From Copromyces sp. CBS 386.78 (Eukaryota; Ascomycota; Sordariomycetes; Sordariales; Sordariaceae), in NCBI GenBank assembly GCA_030685235.1, contig MU839200.1, forward strand, positions 1-64,000: a stretch of DNA of 64,000 nucleotides, given 5' to 3'. Shown here in pieces: positions 34,101 to 45,900 of the stretch. The number at the start of each line of letters is the position of its first letter. Position 1 is the stretch's first letter. Both the position numbers and the translations under genes were made by a program. The notes below the pieces were generated by a model, which worked only from the letters and a program-made list of their open reading frames with translations, did no database searches and was not told where the DNA came from.

Positions 34101-34598
34101 GCCGAGAAGGGGGTTTGTTGCACCGGGGCCGACCAAGGGAGGCGGGTTGGGGCGGATATCCCAAGGGGAGCGCATGGTACCTATTATATCGTGAAGGTCG
34201 CGGTAGAGCTCGGGTGTAGCAGGGTTCCCGTAGTTGGCGTTGGGGGTAGCGGACCAGTCCCAATCGTCCGAGTTCTGATTGGGGGCGGCGGCGCGTTCGA
34301 GGATACAGACGAGTTCCCAGGCCTTGCGGGAGAGAACGAACTCGAAGAGGTAGTCTGGTTTGGCGCCGGCGCAAATGGCCTTGTCTGCGGTAGACGGGAC
34401 TCCATGACGGGTAGCCCAGAGAAGAGGTTGAGGGTCAATGCCGGGTTTGACTGCCTGGGTATACAGGATGTTGTTGATGATGCAGTAGAGACGTTGGTTT
34501 GTCCGGGCCAGGGCCGAGAGATGGCATGGTCGGGGGAGATGGCCGGCGATAAGGTAGATCAGCTCGGTCGGCAGATCAGGGAGGCGTGGGGGTGCCAT
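31146..34598 (-). CDS. F-box and ankyrin-repeat protein
   Basis: Single uninterrupted 1150-codon frame. An N-terminal F-box (residues about 5-45, LPDLPTELIYLIAGHL and LSALARTNQRLY) would bind Skp1, making this a candidate substrate adaptor of an SCF ubiquitin ligase. At least eight ankyrin repeats are visible (about 262-291, 323-352, 357-386, 393-422, 436-462, 558-590, 645-683, 914-936, 975-1005), for example APIHIAAKEGHNAVIEKLLE. Between F-box and repeats lie a Pro/Gly-rich stretch (190-205) and a strongly acidic segment (225-249). The C-terminus is Glu/Gly/Lys-rich (1092-1105). I chose the ATG at 34598 because it precedes the F-box directly and has a good context (GCC before, G after). An in-frame ATG at 34754 would add 52 residues that resemble translated leader. 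No intron is evident. It is the only intact gene here, in an island between RIP-mutated transposons. Confidence 0.9.
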   Translation of the reverse strand: MAPPRLPDLPTELIYLIAGHLPRPCHLSALARTNQRLYCIINNILYTQAVKPGIDPQPLLWATRHGVPSTADKAICAGAKPDYLFEFVLSRKAWELVCILERAAAPNQNSDDWDWSATPNANYGNPATPELYRDLHDIIGTMRSPWDIRPNPPPLVGPGATNPLLGMFDNENPDDEEDHDGSDTEPLSEPDAPLPFPPPPGGGLVGAFLGNLFQAVANHNHNPFNDDDDEDDQEDDDDLMDEDSEVEEWVTNIRSRGITRRCAPIHIAAKEGHNAVIEKLLEHGANIHLEAEWYCSCRPPLSLWETRELEAAGTLRENLEASYWPAIHLAMCFSRFDTAKFLIERGALTNIPKGHLGFTVLHQAASIGNLEMLKYIVQAGKATWPTVDVEDDMGLTPLYFACAKGHWDTVVPYLIEEGANIDKEFEVDLWEFKAKTTILGEACYLGHYDRAMKLIELGADVKQQLEFNQLTFGRRHRLDEADDQDEEVGHGIKRIPLLHVCCTSPRPKDDDGYYSHPPRSTGLRLPRNEEPTALERVALIKRLLSAGTPIDQTWDDGNGETPLFMAAQFHVTSAVRALLKAGANPLVQDKNGRNALMAALHHPLGEEPWTTFAECFPSSTRPDKAPEIVRLLLEAGVPVNHRDSQGRTALHFVFRPRRAYELGTATEALCSIVRLLFDAGIDPCIRDKDHNPVMKNALKWDYGRAADLLVQFHGPTIGSHLSAREFRKYYLMMAETPSTRLYTTPYISSESTCSYDLLLDIDSSHYLTSDKTLLFDLIRKGADNNIPFLTAADKLVKRGLHRMNLTLEEKIRLIRKSIDNDMQRVLIEAVNITVHDSDPSVLRDKAVLEEALLQILRNPRRLSFSEPMIAHLINAGADLHRPCPYQPAQKSFESGSGTSTPASVFDSTATPTTYLPPLYTAIRYGHVKVVKYMLTKQPIRGNPYAPFNPYLHQAVNLDPAVKEKWPISNQQDEAKVRSDMVRALMESGADPILLNRTHDTALSMLLKGLVADADRKMLKSLGHLIKPLSRGVDINLRNKEGKTVVEYLRELMVLKEVEEQDKDGPSNSEAKMKVKRYNEGVKLLRGRLELVPEEEGEGEGEKKEEGTHGRMVIRWLVPKGGSAAGRIPLCPVPTSAATARARDSVIVSAF

Positions 34599-35137
34599 GG
34601 CTGTTGGGTGTTTTGGGATGTGTTGATCCGATGTCGAGGAGGAGAGACGAGACCCCGAGGGAGAACACAAGATGAAAAAGTCGAGTAGCTGGTCGAGCAA
34701 ACGGATGGAAAATGATTGTATACGGTGCTGTAGACAGTGTAAGTAGATGTGCATGTGCAGCTAGCTGTAGTATCAGCAATGCCGTGGTCACCAAATGTCT
34801 AATGTCCGAGGGGACGGGATGCAAGTACCTTTCAACTGCCGTCGGGCACAAGGCCACTAGTAAATGGCGTAATTGGGTATGGCCCAAGGCTGTCGGTCTG
34901 CTTCGATGGAATCGATGCAGGTACGGGCAGATATGGGCATTGGATCGGTTCAAGTCACGAGAGTGTCGCAGAAGAATCCCGATAGAGAGAGACCTTGGGC
35001 AGTTGGGATTGCAAGTTCAGGCAATTGTTACGCGACGCGGGGTCCAAGGACACGCTAAACTCCGACGGCTGTGCGAGCTCACGTGCAGAATCACGCAGCG
35101 TCAGTCGCGCTTAATCATGCTAACGTTTCTGAACGTA
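34599..35137 (-). promoter_or_regulatory. 5' region of the F-box/ankyrin gene
   Basis: About 540 bp of normal composition up to the Copia element. It includes the presumed 5' UTR and promoter. A CACGTG palindrome lies at 35080-35085, about 480 bp upstream of the start codon, a possible bHLH site by sequence only. No TATA box stands out. The Copia insertion truncates the original upstream sequence at 35142, which resumes at 40682. Confidence 0.45.
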
Positions 35138-35142
35138 AGATG

Positions 35143-35315
35143 TGTTAGATTAGAGGGTGGATATCTGGGTTTCTGGCTATATTCAATCTGGGTTAGCCGC
35201 CCAGCCCCCTAGATTCTGGGCACCTCTGGGATACTCCAGTACCCCCCAACCTTCTAAGCGAGTCAGTTACATATACACTCTTCAATCAATTAATTCTATA
35301 TAGTCACATCTGATA
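35143..35315 (+). repeat. 5' LTR of the Copia element
   Basis: 173 bp, starts TGTTAGATTAGAGG with an intact TG and ends CATCTGATA. It keeps many CA/TG dinucleotides and is much less RIP-mutated than the 3' copy. Confidence 0.9.
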
Positions 35316-35399
35316 ATTAATAGTCTAATTTACGTATTTACGAAAAGAAGCGCCACGATAATTAATACAAATAATATCCCTACGGAATTAATAACGTTA

Positions 35400-38300
35400 C
35401 TTTACCTTAATTATATTTCTATTAAAGGAATTTATTAATAAAGTTATTATAATTATCTTCAAGACTTAAAACGATTGGCTTAGCTAGTACGAAGCTTTTA
35501 AAAAACTCGTTAGAAGTAATTAAGATTTCGGCAATTAATTACTTAAGGACGGGCCTATAATTAAGAGGGTCCTACTTCTTAAGCCGGAAAATTTCTTCTT
35601 TACGAAGCTAATAAAAAATTGTATATTAGCGGTAAAAAAAGAATTCATTAAATTTAATAGAGGGATCCGGATTAAAAAAGTTGTAGCGACTATTATAATA
35701 ATTATAATAAATATTACTATAACTTAGACCTAAACTTAGATTTAAATTTAAATTAACGAAGATAATATTAAGACCGCCGCTACTACTACTATTGCCACTT
35801 AATTCCGGTAAGAATTTAAAGAAGATTTTAACGATAAAGAAGATTTTAAAGAAGAGGATAAATACCGTACCGAATAAAATATTAAAAAAGATATAATAAT
35901 TAACCCCGCTATAAATTTTACCGTAAGAAGAAAAGCTATTTACAATTAAGCTAATAATATATATAATACTTACTATAAGTATTAAAAGGACTTCGATAAT
36001 ATTAATATAAGAATTTATATTTAAATAAGTACCTACATTACTAAATACTTCGCCGATACTACTTTTAAATAGGATAAATTTATTTATAAATAATTGAAAT
36101 AAATTATATATTAAATTAATTACCGCCCTATCGATTAAATCGCTACTGCCCGGCGAAAATATAAAACCTTTATTAAAGAGACTACTAAAAAATAACTTAA
36201 GGATTTCGAAAAGTAGGTTTTAAATTAGGAAATTTTTATTATTAACGGTAAGAGATTAGGTATTAATAAAGCCACTTCTTCTACCTTATAATTTACTGAT
36301 TTTATTAATATAACCCACAAATACAAACTTATTTAAATAAATAATACCTAAAAGTTTAATTGCAATTTAAAAAATTCGTTTTTAAATTATAAAAATATAT
36401 CCGCTAATTTTAGAAGGGTTAATATACTAGAACGCACTATACTATTAGCTAGTAAAAAAATTATAATTCGTAGCGCCTAAGGTACTAGTCAATTTAATTC
36501 GAAAAAATTTATATTTAAGAGGGAAGACGCTCCTAATTTTAATTGTAAAAAGAAATGGAAGGTATATATAAAGAAAAAATATAGCGTAAATAAAAATATA
36601 AATAATTCTTTATAGCCGAAAAAAAAAAGGGATCCGCGCCGCTATATAAAGTATACGAACGAAGCCCTCACCTAGTAATATGCTATTAGTATTTAATACT
36701 TAAAATTAAAAATAACCTTATTTAGAAGCCTAATAATTCTATTTAGAAATTTATTAACGAAAATTTCGAAAAGTTTCTTAAAATTAATAAAGTGTTAGAA
36801 AAAGCTAGGAATTAAATACGGGACCGCTTTATTACCTCTATATAGACCGTTACCTTAAAAATTTAAAGGCGACGAAAAATTGGTACTTATAATTCAATAT
36901 TTTTCATTAAATAAAATACTTTTAATATAAATAACGGGGGGGATACTTATCCGCTTAAAAATTTTATAATCTTCGATTCTAAGGCTTCTTTTTATATTTT
37001 TAATAAAATTAACCGTTTTTCTTCGTTTCAAATAATGTCCTTAAAAGACTATATTTAAGTTAGAGATTCTTAAATACTTATTAAAGGTTTTAAAATTATT
37101 AACGTAAAAATATAGGGAGAGAGGGGAATTCTACGGCTATAATTAAGAGAAATCACTTTCTACCTTACCTTTACTATAAATTTTATATTTTTATATTTAC
37201 TTTAAAAATAGGGTTTTCACTAGGATTATAAACTATTTAATAATTATCTTCGTTGGCTAGACAGCTCGATTTTCTATTTCCTTTAAAAAATCTATTATTA
37301 AACAGTTTTCAAATATTTTCCCTTCTCCTTTAACCGTATTACTTTCTTCATTCAACGTAATTATTTTAATTCCTATATTAGCCGTCGCATATATAAAATG
37401 CCTACCTAATTTTAGTACGAATAATTCGGTTATTATAATCTATAAATCTTCGAATATTTTTATAACGTTAAGGGCGCTAAATTTAAAGGACTAGCAACTT
37501 ATTAATACAATACGTACAGTATATCTAAAATTAAACAATAAATTATACGAAAATTACGCGACTAAAATTTTAAATTAAAAGAACGTTTCGCCGTTAATTT
37601 CTTTAAATACGAATAAAGGAAAAGAGGTTTTAAATATATAATAATCATTACTTATTAATAAACTAAATTCGTTTAAGATATTTATATAGCGACCCGTATA
37701 GTAGAAGCTATCGTTAAAGGACTATTCTCAATTATTAATACAATTAATTATTAATATAATATTAAAGTTAAATATATTAAATATAATAACGAATTTAATA
37801 GTTAGTACGTTAAAAATAAGCTAATTATTCGCTTTATTATTTTCGAACCCTTAATATTTAATATTCAAATTTAAAACGGCGGTATTAAACGTTTAAAGGG
37901 TATAATTAAAGAAAAGGCGCGCGCTATAGTAAATAGTTCCTATTTCCCTTACAACTTATAACTTTAAATTATTTTAATAGTAATCTACTTTACTAACCGA
38001 TCGCTTAGGTATTTCTATAATTGGAAGTCTTCCTACGAACGGTTTTATACTTTCGTAATCTATTGTGAGGGGGTATAAATTAATCCCTGGAAGCCTAACT
38101 TTAATTATTTATGTATTTACGGTTATAAAGTCTATACGATAATAAAAATCGCTTAAAAAAAGGAGTAGCGACGAAAGAAATTCTAATTAAAAATATAAAT
38201 TAACTATTTTATTAACTACGTTACTTCGTTTATTTACTAAATCTAGAACCTGTAGACAAATTATATTATTTATACCCGTAATATATTATTTAACGAAAAT

Positions 38301-40460
38301 TCAATCTACTTAAAGAATTTTAATAAAATTAAAGAAGGTTTAAAACTAATTAGCAATGAAATTTTTAATTTATTTAATAAAATTAATTACCCGCTTTAAC
38401 TATTTATATAATATTTTAAACCCCTTAACGCAATTTAAAATATAGAAGATAATAGTCTTACCTAATTACTACTATCGCTCCTCGATAACGAATTATAAAT
38501 AAATAATAATAATATTATTAACCCTAAATTAATTAAGCCTAACGCTCAAAATAAAATATCCTTCAATTTTATATTTGGATATCCTACCCCTCTAAATATA
38601 CTACTAACCGCTCTCTCTATTAATCTTATTATCGACCTATTAAAAGCTATTTCATTCCTAACTTTCGAACTATAAGAAACCGCTTTTAACGTTAGGAAAT
38701 TCATTTAATTAATAAGGTAGAAATAAGGTAAAGTTATTACAAAAGTAGAAATTAATCGCTTAATTATTAAAAGTAGTAGGTTAGATTCTATTAAATATTA
38801 AAACCTTCTTCTAATACCGAAGACCTACCGTAATTTCGAATATTATAAATTAAGAAATCTCTTTAAATAAATAGAAGAAATATACTTTAATAATTATAAA
38901 AAAATAAGATCTTAAATTAAAATCGATAAGGATATCCCTCGTACTAAAGGTATTTAAATCTTTAATTATATATAAGTATATATATATAAATTTAATAAAT
39001 ACGGTCGCTTTTAGAAAGTAAAGGCTCGCTTTATAATTAAAAGGGATTAATAATATTATTATAGTAAAGAAATATACGCCTCTACGTTAATTAATCGTTC
39101 CTTTCGATCTATTATCGCTTACGCTATTAAATTCAACCTCGAACTTATCTAATATAATACTATAAATACCTTCGTTAATATTTACTTTAATAAAGAGATT
39201 TATATACGTATACCCCCCGGATATCGAAAGTATAGTACGGTTCTTAAGCTTCTTAAAACCTTATATAGGTTGCGATATACTCCTTTACTCTAGTAACGAG
39301 AATTCAATAGTACTTTTAAGAATATAAATTTCTAATTATTATTCGAAGATCCGTATATCCTTAAATGCGGTAGGATTTTAATCTTCTATTATATTAATAA
39401 TATTATATTTACCTTCGACTAGAAGTAATATAATAAAATTAATTAAATAATAAAGAGTCTAGAAGAGAAGTATAAATTATAGGGGGTAATAACCTCTAGT
39501 AGTTCCTAAGTATTAAGATTATTCGAGATCGAGAAGCGGAATTAATTTGGTTATTTTAATAGGAATATATTTATAAAATTATTAAACTTATTAAAAACCC
39601 TTATACCTTCGCCTTTATTTTAATAAATAACGAAGAATTTTTACTATATAATAATGTAGTACCCTTCGATAAAATATAGGAGTATTAAATTATTATCGGA
39701 TCGATAATATATATTATAGTAATTACCCGACTAGATATCGCTTTTATAATTAGCCGTCTAATTAGTTACAATTATAATCCTAATCCTTAGTATCGTAAAG
39801 CTACTAACAAAATATTATACTATCTTTAATTTTATTTAAATCTGTCCTTTTATTTCGGATCGTTATTAAAGTTCGAAATAGCTTTAAATATTTTATATAC
39901 TAATAATACGTTAGATCGAAGAAGCTTACAAAGCTTTACAATCAAATTGTTTAGCGGCTTCGTATACTAGGGTACTACTAAGTAAAAAACGGTATCGACT
40001 TCAATAACTAAAGTAAAATTACTATCTATTTCTAACGTAGTAAAGGAAACTATCGCTATTATATATTTATATAAGGAGATCGAAATTCCTCTCGATTAGG
40101 AAGTCCCCGTAATCGCTTATAATAATACTTAAACGATTTATATTCTAACCGTTAAGGTATTATAATTAATAATTAAGTTTAAATATATTAATATTTATTG
40201 CTATTAATTACGGAAGGAAATTATAGGAGGAAGGATTGTAATTGAATATTTAGAAATAAAGAAAATACTAGTAAATAGTTTAATAAAAGTATTAGGATAA
40301 TTAAATTATAAGAAGTTCTGGGATTTAATAGGGATAGCGAATGCGCCGGTTCGAAAGGAGATAAAGATTAGGAAGGAAGTTCCTAACGATATTCTAGAGG
40401 ATACTTATAGTTTAGCTAGGGAAATTAACGTACCAAAAGAAAGAAAATTGTAAATAACTT
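35400..40460 (+). pseudogene. Copia gag-pol remnant
   Basis: The order gag, protease, integrase, RT, RNase H is expected for Copia; the last two are seen. RT: EIYIRIPPGYRK at about 39200, then LKLLKTLYRLRYTPLL, the hallmark 'PPG...LLKALYGLKQSP' stretch. A degraded YVDD box (YINNIIFTFD) follows at about 39390-39420. RNase H: the C-terminal part reads KYINIYYYQLRKEIIGGRIV at about 40180, then IEYLEIKKILVNSLIKVL and DLIGIAN, as in other Copia elements. RIP has introduced stops through gag and integrase (about 35400-38600), which I could not assign residue by residue. Confidence 0.8.
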
Positions 40461-40503
40461 TACTTTTGCCTTATTTTTGAAAAGGTCTGCAAATAAGGGG
40501 GTA

Positions 40504-40676
40504 TATTAAATTAGAGGATAGATATCTAGGTTTCTAGCTATATTCAATCTAGGTTAGCCGCCTAGCCCCCTAGATTCTAGGCACCTCTGGGATACTCCAG
40601 TACCCCCCAACCTTCTAGGCGAGTTAGTTACACATACACTCTTTAATCAATTAATTCTGCACAGTCACATCTGACA
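40504..40676 (+). repeat. 3' LTR of the Copia element
   Basis: 173 bp, starts TATTAAATTAGAGG and ends CATCTGACA. Same length as the 5' LTR; it carries C-to-T and G-to-A changes concentrated in its first two thirds. Confidence 0.9.
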
Positions 40677-40681
40677 AGATA

Positions 40682-42108
40682 GTAGCATATTTGTTAGTAT
40701 ATGGGAGCCCAAAGGCCGCTGTACCTAAAACTACCGTAGTCTTATTCCCGTCACTCGGCCTGTATAACTAAAGCCTTTTAGTTGTGGTGGACTGGATTCC
40801 AATGAGCCTGGAAGGAAGCCTGATGACACCCAGCCTTCTCTACTTGTATGTGCAACCGAAGCGTACCAACGTGGCACCACTCCCGAAATCGCCGGGTGAT
40901 TGACCCCACACCTCCGTACAAATATGTGGAGACCGGAATCGGGCACGGCCGAGTCTTGGTGGGTCAAGTGGACCATATAACGCCGGACAACGCAGGTGCA
41001 CAGGGTACTTACCTCAGTTCCGACCGGGACCGACGAACACGCGCCAGATCCGAGGCTCCTTCCACGCCGGCGCCATAAACCCATTATAGAAGGCGCTATC
41101 TTCTGTCAGGAAAGAAGGAACTGCTCTCACTCACGGCAAGAAGGAACACGTCATTCCCAAGATGGCTGACAGGAACGAAATTGGCCGCAAATCTTCATAA
41201 GGTATTTTCAATCTGGTCTTTCCCCCGTCCTTGCCAGTTTGCGTGTCCAGAATGAATCATCACACTTTTCACACAATCAACTGGTTCAGTTACTTTGCCA
41301 TTTCTCTCAGGTACATTACCCCTCCGGTATACAATCCAGCCCACAGCGACTGGTGGTTTCCGTTGCCTCCTTCTTCACCACTTTGATGCAATCCACTGGA
41401 CATTACCAGCCATTACCTCCATCGGGCACTCCGAACGTACCAGCACCTCAACGCAGCTCACTTGAAGAAGTAGATGAAAAGTGTTACGGCATGGTCGGAC
41501 TGGTTACCGGAGGACTGGCCACTGGGCAATTAATTGTAACACATCGGATAGAAGGGACATATCCTTATCAATAGAACTAAGATTAGGAAGGCGGTCACGA
41601 GTAGCAGAACCGACTTATATATCCGAATTCACGATACCATCGTTTGACAACTTCCCTTTCTTCTTTATACTTAATATTACTTTAATTTGTAGCTTCTAAT
41701 CTTACAGTCTATCTCTCGTAGGATCACGCTTTTACATAATATTAAGTATTATCCTTTCTAACCAGGGACGGCATTATAATATCCCACCCAATTTAATATC
41801 GAATAACTAATCTTTCTCACTCGGTTTAACCCAATCGTAATACGCTAATCATTCTTTATTATAATCACTTATTAAAAAGGATTATTAAACCTTACAATAA
41901 TTATAATACGACTAAAGGTACTAGCAGAATAAATACTTTACCCCCCTTATTTCCGCTTTAAACTAAATTAATTATACAATATCCAATACTCAAAACGTTT
42001 AATTAAAAAATAATATAAATAATAATCTTCTTATCGAAAACCCTAATCCCGTCGAAAATAACTACCATTCTTCAATAAATCCTAATTCTAAACTTATAAA
42101 GGGACAAT
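40682..42108. other. Right part of the gene island, no clear gene
   Basis: 40682-41700 has normal composition. Several short open frames exist (for example minus 40731-41084 and plus 41239-41574), but none has a recognisable domain, an ATG in good context or codon bias, and they overlap each other. A broken or intron-containing gene cannot be excluded. From about 41700 the sequence becomes AT-rich and partly RIP-like up to the solo LTR. Confidence 0.5.
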
Positions 42109-42113
42109 CCCAA

Positions 42114-42251
42114 TATCACGGGGATGACACCGTTGGGGGTATGGTTGGATATACGTAGTTGTACGAGGAAGGAAAGAAGGAGAGGAGAGAGGAGTGCGGT
42201 CTGGATATAGGGCAGGCTGTGCCTGGATCCAGACCGAGGCCCACTAGTATA
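42114..42251 (-). repeat. Solo LTR of family C, left half
   Basis: This is the 3' part, in reverse orientation, of an LTR homologous to 53741-53973 and 60850-61082. The other half is at 53421-53522. Together they make about 235 bp, the full LTR length, flanked by the TSD CCCAA (42109-42113 and 53523-53527). With no internal region left, it is a solo LTR, later split by the 11.2-kb element. A hairpin GGTCTGGAT / ATCCAGACC spans 42198-42235. Confidence 0.88.
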
Positions 42252-42477
42252 TATATAAGAGTACAAGAATACTTTCCGAAGTTAGAGACTTCCAAGTCTC
42301 AGACTTAAATCTCTAAAGGAGACTTCTATATAATGTAAATACTATATTGGGTAAATCCTATTGTAATAATAAGAATTCCTATAAAAGGATTCCGGAGAAT
42401 CTTTTATATAGTTTCTTCTTTTCTCTCTTTTCATCAATTATAATATTATCATTTTATACACACATTTACACGTAACA
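42250..42477 (+). repeat. 5' LTR of Gypsy-B
   Basis: 228 bp, ends CACGTAACA. Shares with 53193-53420 long identical blocks such as ATACTTTCCGAAGTTAGAGA and CTTCTTTTCTCTCTTTTCAT. Confidence 0.9.
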
Positions 42478-42999
42478 ATTAGTACCTTAATAATAGTTTT
42501 AAACTTATTAACCTTCGTATTATTTTCGCCCGCGGAACTATCGACCCGATTCTACTTATACGAAGCGGCTCGAACCCGCGTTAAGTTCGATTTATTAATT
42601 AATTAATTCGTTTTTATCCTTATTATTTAATAACCTACGTATTATATTAGATTTAGTAAACCCGGCAATTATACGCAATTTTTATTACGTTTTAAACTTT
42701 ATTATCGTTTACCCGATTATTCGTTAGTACCGAAATGCGTTGGATAACGATAGGAGACGTTTTTATACTTTATTACACTCCTTCCTTTAAGTTAGTAATA
42801 ACTATTTAGAGGTAATGAGTATACGAAAAATGAAATAGTTTTAATAAGTAATTCTACTTCTTTTTCCTGCGTTATAGATTTTCGATAATTATATACCGAA
42901 ATAGTTCTTTAAAATAATAATTAATTATATCTAATAGTAAGGTAATAATTTAATATAAATAGCGGACTAATTAGAAAGCTAGGACGATTTTTTCTTAAA

Positions 43000-45900
43000 C
43001 GAAGACGAGGATTTAAAAAATTAATAGGAATTTAGTTAAGTTAACCGAAATTCGTTAATTGAAGATTAATAAGTTAAATACTTATCCCTAAACCAATTAT
43101 AAGCCGAATTCGATACCGACGCCGATATCGATATAAATAATTCCGGATATAAGTCCGATAAGGTTGCCTTATATTCCGTCGCCTATAATAATAAGACCGA
43201 ATTTAAATTTTAAATATTTAAAACTTTATATAAATAAGAGAAGCCCGAATATTCGTCCGGTAGTATTAATATTAAAACTTCGAATTTTAAAGATTTTTCC
43301 GAAGAAAATAAATTTAATTATAATTCTATTACTACTAAAAGCTAGACTTTTAAAAACTTCCCCGAGGAGGATAGATTTGATTATAGTCCTATTGCTACTA
43401 GAGCCTAAAATTCTAAAGCCCTATTTAAATAGGAAAAGCGTAATTAAAACTATATCGCCGTTAAGATTAGCTTTGAAGTTAGCTTTTTAAAATTGGAGGA
43501 TAAATAAGATTTATTATTGTCCGGTTTTCTAAAATTGCGAACTAAATATTAAAAAGTCGAAGATTCTTTTTTAAAGGATAGATTTAATTCCAATATATTT
43601 ATAGTAAGCTTCCTTAAAATATTATATTTATATGCGGGGTAGAGTGCGGGTTTTGCGCAATTTTTACTATAACCTTTAATTCGAATATTATATATACTAA
43701 AACTTCTATTTATAAAATTAGATTTAATTTCCGATTAAATTTAATTAGAAGAGGAAAAAGAAAGGTTCTGCCTTTTAAAAAGGTTTTAAATAAGGGTATT
43801 ATTTTCGGGACTACTTAGTACTAATATATTTATACCCGATATACCTATTTCTTTACAGTTAATAAATAATAATATATTTATATTAGATATTCCCGAATCT
43901 TCGCTAGTAAATTTAGACGGCCGTTAATACGAGGATATATAAATAATTTCCTTAATTAGAATTGAATAGGATTTCTAAAGTGCTTTAAGTTCGTTTTAAA
44001 ATTCCAGTCCCGAATTAAGCTAATTAAATTCTAAAATATATTTAGATTTATTTGAAGCTAATTATAATAAAATTTTAAATATATAGCGGGAATTAATTAT
44101 AAATACCGTTGATTTTATATTATTAGAAGAAAATATATTACTAGCTATTAATATTTAGAACCCTAGTTAAATCCGGCTAAATTTATATTAGGAAGGAGAT
44201 TTTATTATTTTACCCTTTAGCAACGGTTTAAAATTAGTAGATTTTTTAGGTTATTAGCTACCGATTATTAAATTTACTTTTAAGTCCGAAAATTGAAACG
44301 TTAAAGAGTAAAAATAATAGACCTATTTACCCGAAATACTAATTAATTAAAAGCCCTAATATTATAAGAATCCTTTCTTCCTAATTTTCGGAAATATTGA
44401 AGCGTAAATTACTTTATTTATAAATTAAATAAGCGAGGAAGGATTAAACTCAATCTTTTTAATTAAATTATTAAAATTAGATAGGAAGTTTAAAAGGAAG
44501 GAAAGGGTAGACGCTATTCCTTTACCCGATTTGATTTTTAAAGTAAGAATAATATAGAAAGGATTAATAAACCGAATCCGATTCTAAAGTTTACCCTTAA
44601 AATCGGTTATAATAATGGAGAATTTTATAAGTCTATATTTCTCCGGATTCCCGGCTAAGAATTTAATTTTCATATTATTTATTATAATTGGCGGAATATA
44701 GTGTAAACCCTAATTAGCGTAGATACGGAGATTCCTAAAGTTAATATTAACGATTTAGGATTACCTTCATTTAATTAAAAGATTACGGAAATATTTAATA
44801 ATTTAGTATTAAATTATTCTAAGGTATAAATCCCATTTAGGCTACCCGGATTTAATAGATTCTTTATTAGAACTATTAAAAGTATTCTAGGTTTTTTAAA
44901 GGCTATAATTAATAAACCCCTATTAATTATATTTAGAGAATCTTTTAATTTATAAGCCGGTAATAAGCCCCCTAATAATAAAGACGTTATATTCGCAATT
45001 CTTTTAAGCCTAATTAAGTCTATTTAAGAAAGCTATAAAGATATATTTTAATAAATTATAAGAGATTTAGCTTAGAATTTAGTAGTTACAATTAATAAAG
45101 ATAGGCCTAGCGCTAATTTTAATAGTTAAAAAGTAAGGAACGTTAAAGATTTTTATTCCGACGCTCCTAATAAAAATTGTAAGGGTAAGGATTATTATTA
45201 ATATAAAGGCGATACCTATTTTAAATTTATACCCTTATTCTTCGAATTAATTAAATATAATACTATAATTAATGCTTGCGTAAAGTATTTAACGTTGAAT
45301 TTCTACGAACTTTTCTACGGCGTAGCAAAGATTTAGTAGATCGTTTAATTAATTTTTATTTAATAAATAAACGTTAGGGTAAACCTAAATATTTAAAAAC
45401 ACTTAGTTAATTAGCATTTCCGACCTACCCGGGCTTATATATTTAGAAAATTTAATTTAATTAAATATATATATTAAAATTATTAAGATGGAAAGAACGT
45501 ATAAAATTTCGCTTTATAAATTGTTTAGTATACTTGTAAATTTAGAGAAAAAAATTAATTTACTATTAATATTCGAGTTTAAATAGCGTTCTACTTAGGA
45601 TTACGCTAGATTATATTCGAACCGATACTAATCGATATAATCAATGAATTTTTAAAATATATTAAATAGAAAGTAGAAATATATTAAATTTTTATTAATT
45701 CTAATTTTGTAAAATATAATTTAAAGTATACTACGGCCTATTTAAGGGTTTAATTCGACGGTTAAATATTAACTTTATTTAAATCCGCTAAATTTATATA
45801 AAGGGTTTTATAAAATCTATTGGGTACGAAATTACTAGAAGGAGTATTATTTATTTTTAATATATACATTGCCTTAGATTTAGCCGAAATTATTGAATTA

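Larger units (their letters stand above)
35143..40676 (+). mobile_element. Ty1/Copia element, complete but RIP-broken
   Basis: 5534 bp bounded by 173-bp LTRs (35143-35315 and 40504-40676). Outside are AGATG (35138-35142) and AGATA (40677-40681), a probable TSD with one G/A change. Plus-strand Copia reverse transcriptase and RNase H are readable. A polypurine run (AAGGGGG) precedes the 3' LTR. It landed upstream of the F-box gene in otherwise non-RIP sequence. Confidence 0.9.

Noticed and set aside
33513..34688. A 391-codon plus-strand open frame antisense to the F-box/ankyrin gene
   Set aside because: It mirrors the codons of the minus-strand gene, whose GC-rich composition removes stops on the other strand. 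Its translation has no domain and overlaps several other antisense frames (31275-33482), while the minus frame has clear F-box and ankyrin motifs.
40731..41084. 117-residue minus-strand open frame
   Set aside because: No domain, unusual composition, and other frames of similar length overlap it on the plus strand (40848-41078). Kept only as possible unannotated sequence.
41239..41574. 111-residue plus-strand open frame
   Set aside because: The frame opens with TTG, its first in-frame ATG is well inside, and no family is recognised. An exon of a broken gene is possible but unsupported.
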